Positions 54,401 to 64,000 of a DNA stretch of 64,000 nucleotides are shown piece by piece; position 1 is the stretch's first letter; each line of letters starts with the position of its first letter. The notes under the pieces were generated by a model that saw only the letters and a program-made list of their open reading frames with translations, was not told the DNA's origin and searched no databases. Made by a program: the position numbers and the translations under genes. This DNA is from Syngnathus acus (Eukaryota > Chordata > Actinopteri > Syngnathiformes > Syngnathidae), in contig NC_051106.1 in NCBI RefSeq assembly GCF_901709675.1, positions 6,892,001 through 6,956,000 on the forward strand. The letters run 5' to 3'.

Positions 54401-57400
54401 ACATGGCGTGCTCATTACCAGGTGTCACTTATTACACGCTTGACGGCTGTAATTTATGGAGATTGCCCGGCACGTGTGTGTGTGTTCACTTCTATATGTC
54501 CTTTTGGTTCTGTTAAACTTATAAAGACATCTGTTTGGAAGTAGACAAATAACAGCAGAAAAGATCTCATTAGAGCACCGTTTATGACACCTTGCAGCAA
54601 AAAGAACAGATAAGGATAGAGGATATGTTTTCGTGAGAAAATTGAAAAAAAAAGGTAAAATTAGCAGTAAGCTCCACACTTTCTATGCCCTTGAAGAAAA
54701 CAGAAACATCAGTGGCCTTGGTAGCTGGAGAACTCGTGATAATTGTATCCCATCGGAATACATTAATACTTTGGATTGGGTCCACCGCATATATATATTT
54801 GGGAGGGGGAGGGCGTTTGGGCCGTAATTTTGCTCAAAACGCCGAATCCAAATCAGCCGTGGTTAAGTGCGGCAAAAATATTGCAGCATTTCATCGTCAT
54901 ACATCTTACAGTATTGATACTGGGATGGTTTTTATTCATTCTGTTTTGTGGTTCCGAACAACACGCATTATGCTAGTTTGGGTGCGCAAGCTAACGATGG
55001 TAAGAAAGCAATTGTGAACCGTGAAGTCACGTTTGAGAGCCTCTGTCTTGGAAAGTACACGCAAGGAACAACAGTGATCATGATGTGGACGTACACTTGG
55101 TTCTCCCATCTCACACACACACACACACACACACAGACACACACACACACACTAGACGCCATTTCTCCAGCTTAGCCTCACGTGACTATTTGGCTTCGAA
55201 TATCATCACCCATTCGCCTCCTCTTAAAGAGAGGCTGCACGTGCAAATGCGCATGTTTGTGTGTGTTTGTGTGTGCGTGTGTGTGTGTGTGCATCCACCG
55301 GGGATGCTCTCGCTATCCCAAACTCTGCCTCTGTCTCCAGCGCATCAGCGGCGGCTTACATAAGAAGAGGGCAAAAATAGCAGCTGAGAGAGAAGGGCGA
55401 GAGAGGGAGAGAGAGAGCTGTGTTGGCACGCACACGCAGTCGTAGCGGGACCGCAGGGCACAGCACAACCTACTAGCACGAACGCACCACCATAAAAGAA
55501 CTAACAACAACAAAACACAAGAGAGTCATCGAGCATTTGTCCCCATCATTTATTTGGATTGCACCAGAGTGCAAATGATGGCGGAATAGAATCTGTTTTT
55601 ATTAGTCCCTCAATGGGGAAAACTGTGCTTTTACAGCAGCAAAGTGGCCGGGAGCAGCACACAAGGATCATATTAAAGAATCAAAAATGAATGACTATGT
55701 GTACATTTACAACGGCGTGCATTCATTTCAAAATTGCCAACATACCGTTTTTGACTTAAACAAAAAAGTTTTATCAAGTCACATTTTTTGAGAAACACAC
55801 AAATAATACATAGACACATTCCTGCAATCTAGTTTTTCTACACTTTGACAGAGAGGTCACAAAAACAACAACACCAATTTTTTTTATGAAACAAAGTTTA
55901 GAGCAGAAAATATACTTGGCACACTTATCTCCAAAGAAATGGAAAAAGAAATCAATAAAGAAGTTAAAACAAAACTAGATGTAACTTTACAACTGCTATA
56001 TTTTCTTTTGTAGCCTTGCAAAAAGCAGTTCAAAATAAAATAATCAGCAAAATATAAAAATATAAACATAATAGCATGTGAACACAACCTGCAAGTATTA
56101 GACTTGTTGGGATTTGGTCCCGCTCCAACAACCATTGATCACTTTACGCGACCCGGTTGTGACTCTTTGTTACGACACTAAATGTGACATCAAGCTTAGA
56201 TTTTTCCATCAGGCCTCTTTTTGCTCTTGTGTTTTACTACGTCATATTTTTCAAGTGCTGCTACCGGGGTCACCTCAGTTAAGCTCCCCGGGTGATTGAT
56301 CACATTGATTCATAATCCCATTTCCACCAATGAGATGTTTATTGAGTACCATGCAATGTTAAGCTAACATTTGTTGTTTAGGCAATTGTGTATACCTAAA
56401 AGAAAAATAAATGCTAGCTAAGCGCTATTGAAATTGGACAGATGAATTGATTTAAAAAAAAAAAATGGAGGCGAGTAGTGCAGGTGACCCAGCGATGAGC
56501 CTCTCGCACGCTGGAAAAGAACCAAACAGCGCCGGCCGGCTTTAACTTCTCTTGACGGGCGTTACGTAAGGCGCGTTTTTAATTTGCCTCATTTACATTC
56601 TTCTCGTGTTCTACTTCCGTGCGAGCGCTGGATGGCCCGCTCGGAAATCCAGAGGCAGGAGTAGGCCGGAGGGACGCTACGTGGCGAGATGAGGCTAATC
56701 CACGCTCCGGCACTTGTTAGCGGATGAAGGCTCGTTACGTAAAAATACAACGGTGGTGGGTAGGGGAGGGGGGGTGGGATGAAAGAGGGTCGAAGCAGCA
56801 GCGGCGGAGGAGTCTCTGGAAGAAAGGCGCACCCTGCGAGTGCATCAACGAGGCGGCCTCGCACTTGATCCCCCCTCTGCTCTTTTTGGTTCAAACGTGC
56901 ACATGCTTTAAAGTGTCGGCTGGAAACGAGCGGGGGGCGCGGAGGGGTTCGAAAGATTAAAAAGCCTCTGAAGAAAAGAGCGAAGGACGAGGATAAACAA
57001 TGAGAACCATCTTGCCGAGCCGTTGCTACCAATCCCGGCAGGTTCAAACGACGTCTGTCTGATTCTTTATTCCGTTTGTCTGTCAACCGTTTAAAAGGAG
57101 GCCACTTTGGAACGCTCTTGTTTTCAGCACCGTTAATTAATATTTCTACGGGGTGGAGGTCAGCGACCCCCGTGAGGCGGTGCGCCGTTTGCACGAGTGG
57201 GCGCGTGTGACCCCGGGAGCCCCTCCCCTTTTTCGGTTCAACCCCCCCATTACCCCATGCTTTCAAGAAGCAAGACTCTCATGCATAATGCAGAGATACA
57301 GGGAGGCTCTCATTAATAATTACTGCTGCCTTTGACGGATGGTGAAAATAACGAAGGGGGCTGTTAAAAATGGAGAAAGCGCATGAGAGATGGTTGAGTT

Positions 57401-60400
57401 GTTTTTTTGGGAGGGGAGGGCTTGTGTTTGTTGCCGTTGTGTTTCTTTGAGGACTCAATTCTTTTGGGATTGGTTCTGGAGTTGGAATAATCAAAAGCGA
57501 GGCTGGTGCTGTGAGTGGGCGGAGCTAACCGCGAGCCGCTTTGATTGGGGAGTAACCGCGCTGATGATTGAATAAAACAGAATCAGGCTTTTTAAATTCT
57601 GGTTTTGATAGGAAAGGTAGGAGTGGAATTATTGCTATCCCACTTGAAACTTATTGAAACACAGTTGATAAAACTGAATTACATTTGTGTATCCAACCAG
57701 AACTTTACAAAATTCATCTTAATGCTAACACACAATGGTAAACACCAAAAGCATATATTCTTATTTCTTTATTTATTATACTGCCTCCAGCATTGTGCTG
57801 CTATTGCTATAGTGAGGCTAGCTAGTTATCAATTTAGTTGGCAGTGTCGGCTGATTTTTTTTTTTTTGTTAGTGTTGCGTTATCATTATAAAGCAGGTAC
57901 GTTATTGTGATTATTGATTCTCTCGTGATTCTTCTGTCCAAAGTTTGGTTATGTTTAAAAATATTGTAGCTGCTGTCACAGCTGAACAATGAAGGTAGAC
58001 AGTAAAGATGCGTGAAAAAAAGAATGATATGGAGGAGAATGAAGAGTGCGAAATAAAGCGCCAAGGCTTTCACGGACGTCAAAGCCGCTCAGTTGCGTCG
58101 CTTCTGAAGAGCCCGCAAGTCGTGGCAGCTCTTTGGCCTCCTTATCCGCGTACTTTGCTTCGGTCCTCCAGAAACACTCTGATGTAAAGCTGATGAAAAT
58201 GTTGACGTGCAGAGACGACAAAGAAAATGAAAGCGCAGCCACCCACACCAGCATGCCGCAAATGCCGAAAGTGATCACCGAAAAACGTTTGGCTCGGCCG
58301 ATTCAAGATGCGGGATGATGACATAATTGTGAAAATTGCTTTTAGATGCAAATGCCTACGAGATGATTGTGGCACTTATGCTAGCTATTGTGTTTCCGTG
58401 TACGCAGGTATGAAGCAGCAAGCCGACATCGGGACTCAGTACCGTTCGGTCATTTACACTTCCAGCGCCGTTCAGCAGGATCTTGCTCTCAACAGCAAAG
58501 TGGCCTACCAAAAGGTATGCAGACAATACAAAGTAATGGTGCTGACGGGATTTGAGTCGTGTTGGATTCGATTAGCTTCACTTTCAATTTGTATTGATTT
58601 TCAATCATTTTTTTTAGTTGAGCTGAAAATTGCCGGGTCAAAGGTCATTTCCGTATTCTCCCACCCACCGTTTTCAAGGCACCATCTCCAAGCAATCATA
58701 GATTACTGATATCGATTTTAAACTTTTTTTTTTGTCTCTTTTCAATAAAACGTTAAAGCGTCAACTAAATGATGCATCGTCACTGCTCAAATGAAGTCGC
58801 ACTTTACTTTGAATATGGAGCTGTTGTGCTCCCATTGAGCAAATTTTGCCAGGTTTCAAGTGTGCTTGTGCAGCGGCAAAAACGAATGCGCGCCGTTGGC
58901 CCGTTTGTTTGAATAACAATGGAGTGGCTTGCCTTTGGAGTGGCGACCTCTCCGACTCGGACGCCGTTCAGTTAAGCAAAGCCACCTGTGTTTTGTATAT
59001 CACATCTACATCCTCGCCCTCATTCTGAAAGAACACAAGAGAGGGGGGCATAGGTCATCGGAGCGGCACACTTCGGGCTGGCCCCCCCTCCCTTTTGTTC
59101 TCTCCATCCATCTGTCCATCGGGTCCATCTTTCCGTTGATCCACCCACCGGCTTGACGTAAAAGCCATTCAGCCGTAATCAGTGGGGAGCGAATTATGAC
59201 CGTCCTTTTAACTCCGGGGTCAGCCGTCACAGGCCAAGGGCTTGGTGGGAAGGGGGGGTTGTCATGACCACAACCTTCCAACCTTGGCCTTGGGCAGGGG
59301 TCGGAGGTGAGAGAGGGGTTGCAGCTGAGACCGGGGCAGTGGGAGGTGATTGAAAGCGAATTAATAGAGGAAGGTAATGAGATCAGAGTGACTACCTATC
59401 AGCTGATGGGGATGCCCCCCCCCCGACCCCGGCAATCAGCTGATCGTGAACCATTCCTCGAAAACTAGTTTGACTATCAGTTATTTAGATTTTATTGGAA
59501 TTTATTTTTCCATCCATCAAATACTTCCTCTTTTTAATTATGTAAACAAAAAATTAGCACCTGATATCACCTACTTACAATATGATGCATTTTCAGCCGT
59601 ACCACCCAGGTCTAGTAGGAGGAGTAAAAAAAAAAATTAGGTCGTCACTCCAAATTTTGGATTTTTACATGTATCCCCTACACTATGAAATCCAAAGTAC
59701 TGCTCGTAGTGTATATGCGACAAAAAGGCTCTTCGTATGGAGCGTCTCGTCTTGTCAGCTCCCCAGTTGATGTCTGAGATTCTCTAACCTAGTTCGCAAA
59801 ACACACATTTACAAACATCTGACAGCCTTTTCCATCCGCCAGCGACGTCGACGACGCTGCTGACGCCGCCGATCTGTCAGCGACTTCAGTTTTCGACCGG
59901 CGCTCCGCCGGGAACGTAAATCCGACACGCGCGCAAGTAAAATGGCCGACTTGCCGCATTAGCGCCTCCCGCCCGCCCTCGTTTCCAAAATGGCACCGAG
60001 TGACTAAAAACGAAAAGGCCGTCCGCTTTCTTGTCGAAAAAATAAAAAAGCAAGCGCGCATTCGATGGGGCGACAAGCGCGAGTGGGTGAGGCCAGAGAT
60101 AAGACAGGCGTGGCAAAAAACAAAAATCCAGACACACACACACACACACACATGCAGACATACATTTGGCTCATACCCTTCCAGCCCAATGAATAATTAA
60201 CCCATATGAAAAGTCTCTTCTGCAGGGCTTTCAGTTTCTTAACTTCAGCATTGGGGTTGGGTGGAGGGGGGGTGAAAAGCTTGTTTAAGTACCAGAGTGG
60301 GGGAGGGGAGAAGCGGGTTCTTCTATAATGAAATTTGAAATTTGCAGAACATCAAAGGCTTCTGGAGCCAAGCGCAAAGGCAGAGCGCTCCCCCCCCCCC

Positions 60401-63400
60401 CCTTCCTCTCCCCACCCACACTTGCGTCGCACCCCCTTTTCCAGCTTCCCTCCCTTATACCCATCCTCACCCCGTCTTCACCCTCCAGGCCCGAGGAGAG
60501 GAGCGATGCGATGGGTTGATTTGGAGGAGGGCAGCGTGGTGGCATGAAGCCGCCACCGTCGTGTGTGTGTGTGTGGGTGTACAAACAATAGGTTTTACCC
60601 AGCCAACCTGCGTGTGTGCACGAGGCCTCGGAGGGGTGAGTGTATCCTCCGATAAGGCAACTTAATAAGCTTGAAAGATAGAAAGGAGGTGGCGGGGGTT
60701 TGGATTGGGGTTTTCGAGGGCGGGGGGGTTTGAAATGGCGCATAATGTCTGCGTGAGTGTTCCAGCCGCACAAGGTCACATGGAGACTTGTTTCGAAAGT
60801 TCTCACGTTTGTTAAACACGAGAGTTAAAAGGGGGCGACGGGATCTTAAGTGTTTATTTCGTTTTTCTTCTCCTGTATTCGTACGTGTTTGCGGCGGCAG
60901 CTTCACAAAATGTAGGCACGTATGCTTGACCCACACTGTAAAAGCAAGGGAGTAAATATACACACATAAGCATACACACACACACACACAAGGGTAGAAT
61001 TTCATGTTCTACTTTTCTTACCAGCAAGCAATGCGACAGACTTTTTTTTTTTTTTCCTCTCCCGCTCGTGCTTTGCTTCACAATAATCTAAAATCTTTCC
61101 CCTTTTCGACCTCGTTTAATTGTGGTCACCGATTGAAAATTAAAAAAATTGAGGGGACTGCTGAGGTGTCTAAGTCAAATATTAGTTTCATTCTTTTCTC
61201 TTCAATTATTTTTTCATTTCCTTTTTAGGACGATTTTATTTATTTAATGAGCTGCAGTACAAACCTATTAAACTCCATGTGAAAAAGCAACATTTGGAAA
61301 AAAATCTTAATTTTAGAATATAGATATAGTTGCTAAAATCCCTTACAAATGTAATTTAAAAAACAACAGCAGCCAAGCGGTCCCTATCGCGGTGAACCCA
61401 AAAAAAAATATGCGACATCGCAGTAAGCGTCTGCGTCGGGATTAGACTGAGGCGTGATTACATAAATCGGCAAATTGAGGTCATATCCGTCTTCAAATGT
61501 CTTCGCCATGAGTCATCGGGTGTCACAAAGTCGATGTCAAAGTGTGGCCGCCGGCCTTATGAAGGCGGGCGGAAAGGGAGGTCGGGTTTTGGGGGGGGGG
61601 GGGGGGAGTCAGCAGCACAGTGGGGTGTAGGACCCGAGTACATTGGCACTCTCTCTCCGCATCCTCCGCCCTCTCTCGGGGTGTCACGTCCTATTTGTGT
61701 TGCAGGGGTCTGTGGTAGTGGTGGAAGGGGGGGCTCGAGCTCTCACTGCCGTTCGCATTCTCTTTTGCTTGGCTGGAGAGCGCCGAGAACTCCGTAGCAC
61801 AAAGCGGCGCTCGGAACGAGGGGGAACGCGGGTAGAAATACATCCGTTCGGTCGTGTCCTTGACGGGGAAGCCTTTCCGACAGGCACGAAGGAGGCTGAC
61901 TGGGCCGGGGCGAGATCGGAAACAGAGGCACGGTCGCACATACACACGACCCAACTATTAATCAAATTTAAATGCGATTTTCAAAGGCTGCAATTTGAAC
62001 AAAATAAAAATTCTCCCTCAATAGACCTGAAGTTTTTGGGGGGTCAATCAGAGTGCGAGGTGTGTATCCGTTTTGAAGGCGTGTACACTTTTGCAACCAC
62101 ATCATTTAATTTTTATTTCACCTTTCAAAGATTTTTTTTGTGCTCACAACCATTTTGAAATCATTTATCTTGTTCTTATTTTTGTTAGTGCGTCGGAAAA
62201 CATGCCATTTGAACAGGGGTGTGTAGACTTTTTATATCCTGTATTAGGCAGCAGGGCACATATAAACAGATTCACTCACTTCTATTGACTTTTTAAGATG
62301 AAGGCTTTCTTTGGTCTCATCATTTGGCCTTTTCCTCACTCCCCAGAAACTCTCAAAAGACATTTGTTCCTCTTTTTATTTGCCAGCGTGTGCGCTTTAT
62401 TTTTTCGTGACGAGCAGTTTAACGTGCATTCTTTGATACAGATACACAGTGATGACAAGTCAGAAGCACTTAAGCAGATTTACAAGCTAAGTTTTTGTGC
62501 AATTCATTGCATATATTCATTATTAACAGTCTCTGCGTCCAGTACACATATGTGGATGTTGTTGTTTTTTTTTTATCCAATCAGATTTCAACCTTTCGAT
62601 GAGGGCATGAGAATCTTTATGCCTCTGATTGTCTTTGTCGGTTGGGGACCCCGAAATTGATCTTGGCCATTCTGAAGCGTAACATTTTCCGTCCATGTCT
62701 GCGCATGTTCATTTCACACTCTTGAGGTCCCAACTTATCACAGATGTGACATTAACGTACACACTATTATGCTTCTGTGAGGCAAAGATCTCGACGTCTC
62801 GTTCGCACGCAATGTTTCGCTGCCGCTGCAATGGAGCGAGAGAAGCCACGTGAGGTTAGCCACGGTGGCGTGACGTCCTGCATTCTGATTTATAGATCTA
62901 AAATGGCTGCCGTGTTGTGACTGCTGTAGGATGGAGCATGAAGGAAGCTAGGTGAAGGCGGGGGGGGGGGGGGGGGGGGGGAGCGGTTGATGTAGCTTGG
63001 ATGTTGCAAGCCCCTCACCCTCCTGCCCTGAAGGGTTCGCTACCACAGTAGTTCCGTGGTGATGAGTGGTTAATTAGGCCACGGCGAGCATAGCGGCGTT
63101 TATGCTAGCATGCTGTTTAATGTAGCACATGCTGCTGTGTCACGCCGTTAAAAATGCTAAACGCGCGTCTCTTCTGATATTTCGTGCGCTGGGATTTGGC
63201 TAGCGGTCGCCCCCGCGGGGGGATTAGAGCCTTCACATTGTAGCAGGCAGCTGCCGAGGACTTGGAGGTCAGCTGCTGCTTCAGCCTCTCTGCAGGGTGC
63301 ACCGCTTTTGATTTGGAGAATCCTCTGCGGAAGTGGCTCGCATATCAAGTACCACGCTGCCCCCTTGTGGACAACATTAGACGGCAACTACCTTCATGCC

Positions 63401-64000
63401 TGTGCAGTTTGTTTGAGGATCTGTTGAGCATTCTTGTAGGGCCCAACTGATTAATCGGATAGCCCAGAAGACCAAGTTCCTCACATCCAAAGATTTTCTG
63501 ATGTGTGAAGACCTCGACTCGGGCTACCTGTTGTTGTCTTTCCGTCTTGATCCGTAGACGCCTGGAAGTGACGATTATACGACGGAAAAAATCACACGGC
63601 CCTTTTTAGTGAGACCATAAAAGCGTTTGAAGCTTCCTCTTAAGGTGTTTAGGAAAGTGTCAGCACCAACGTGCGTCACAACAAAGAGAGCCGATGATGC
63701 CTCGTCCCGCGGCGAGGAAACCACTGCACTAGAAAGAGAACCATTTTCCTTTCGTCTGTCACTCAGCGCAAACTTTTTGCTGCCCTTGATGACATGGAAT
63801 GAAAGTGATGTAGGTATCAAACAGAATTTAACATTTGTATAGGTTCGTGGGAATTTAGAGGTAATTTGTAATTTTATCAATACATTTAGCATCTTTAGCA
63901 CAATTCAAAATGGCGCCAGTCAATACATTTGATCCATTTTATTCCTACCTTTGTTTTATCCACAGGAGCTGGAGGCAAAGGGCATGGGCACCATCACGAC
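45445..64000 (+). CDS. msra: Peptide methionine sulfoxide reductase MsrA (partial, 3' end outside window)
   Basis: Reduces methionine-S-sulfoxide in proteins and free methionine, using thioredoxin, in mitochondria and cytosol. Exons read: 45445 (or 45604)-45676, 48081-48149, 48236-48355, 50090-50194, 58408-58514, 63966-64000 and onward. All splice sites are GT/AG; junction phases are 1,1,1,1,0. Exon 3 carries the catalytic Cys in GCFWGAE (Cys51 counted from the 45604 start) and VGFAGG. Exon 4 has [10 protein letters not shown] and [10 protein letters not shown], exon 5 has [11 protein letters not shown], and exon 6 begins [12 protein letters not shown]. The resolving cysteines near the C-terminus lie beyond the window. 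The second ATG ([11 protein letters not shown]) aligns with the start of the cytosolic human form. The upstream in-frame ATG at 45445 would add 53 residues with no Asp or Glu, like a mitochondrial presequence. Introns are long, as in mammals. Confidence 0.93.
45677..48080 (+). other. msra: msrA intron 1
   Basis: About 2.4 kb without an internal coding signal. The open frames inside are short and C/T- or A-rich. Confidence 0.7.
50195..58407 (+). other. msra: msrA intron 4
   Basis: About 8.2 kb. It holds CA/GT tracts (55112, 55257), poly-T and poly-A runs and C-rich patches. Complex stretches near 56540-57340 contain motifs such as attaataattac and gttaattaat, suitable for homeodomain factors. 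No coding exon of another gene was seen. Confidence 0.7.
55112..55153. repeat. (CA)n microsatellite
   Basis: About 20 CA units with one GA interruption inside msrA intron 4. A GT tract lies about 100 bases further on (55257-55291) and could form a hairpin with it. Confidence 0.95.
62960..62981 (+). repeat. Poly-G tract
   Basis: About 22 consecutive G residues in msrA intron 5. Such a run can form G-quadruplexes in the transcribed strand and is often mis-sized in assemblies. Confidence 0.95.
63357..63370 (-). promoter_or_regulatory. CTCF-like core motif in msrA intron 5
   Basis: The - strand reads ccacaagggggcag, matching 13 of 14 positions of the CTCF core consensus. Occupancy is unknown. 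Confidence 0.35.

Larger units (their letters stand above)
58515..63965 (+). other. msra: msrA intron 5
   Basis: About 5.5 kb. It contains poly-C, poly-G and CA tracts and several open frames of low-complexity composition. No exon of another gene was recognised. A CTCF-like motif is at 63357-63370 (- strand). Confidence 0.7.

Noticed and set aside
57131-57136. RE1 (REST) site expected near mir-124
   Set aside because: 'ttcagcacc' occurs near 57124 but the second half-site (ggacag) is missing; a partial match at 16626 is also too weak.
56589-57266. 225-codon open frame on the - strand within msrA intron 4
   Set aside because: Composition is low-complexity (Pro/Arg/Ser-rich), with no recognisable domain and no splice or promoter context; a GC-rich patch explains the length.
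60285-60806. 173-codon open frame on the - strand
   Set aside because: Made of poly-Pro, poly-Gly and His-Thr repeats from microsatellites; no domain or conservation signal.
61643-62158. 171-codon open frame on the + strand
   Set aside because: No family resemblance; lies inside msrA intron 5 and lacks splice context.

Overview
The window is vertebrate genomic DNA, almost certainly from a teleost fish. The genes are split by GT/AG introns, microsatellites and homopolymers are abundant, and the retroelement debris is of fish type. Four protein-coding loci plus one microRNA can be read: a tandem pair of cathepsin L-like proteases (- strand), vgll2 (probably the vgll2b paralogue, - strand), ythdf2 (+ strand), mir-124 (- strand) and the 5' part of msrA (+ strand, running off the right edge). 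Species cannot be determined from the sequence alone.

Layout: 1-3824 holds no convincing gene. 3825-9180 and 9181-14110 are two direct copies of a segment of about 5 kb, each carrying one complete seven-coding-exon cathepsin L-like gene with its own TATA box and untranslated first exon. The left unit later received a 5'-truncated RTE-like LINE fragment (7667-8076). vgll2b lies at 14964-18475 in four coding exons. About 6 kb of gene-poor DNA then leads to ythdf2 (24832-30986, six coding exons including a 63-nt in-frame exon near the C-terminus). From 30987 to 45444 the only firm gene is the mir-124 hairpin (36298-36375, - strand), together with a Tc1/mariner transposase scrap. msrA starts at 45445 or 45604. 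Its exons 1-5 are readable, and exon 6 begins 35 bases before the window ends.

The genes are not an operon and do not form one pathway. The cathepsins are secreted or lysosomal proteases, Vgll2 is a TEAD cofactor, Ythdf2 reads m6A on mRNA, miR-124 is a neuronal microRNA and MsrA repairs oxidised methionine. The mir-124/msrA pair, in opposite orientation, matches the arrangement I recall on human 8p23.1, so it looks like old conserved synteny.

I did not find a clearly novel molecular system. The best leads are (i) a cluster of amino-acid-changing differences between the two cathepsin copies exactly in the S2/S3 substrate loop and next to the catalytic histidine, (ii) the in-frame 63-nt exon of ythdf2, (iii) the mir-124/msrA linkage and (iv) two in-frame msrA starts that could set mitochondrial versus cytosolic targeting. 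All exon boundaries were read by eye from splice sites and reading phase; none was checked against transcripts.
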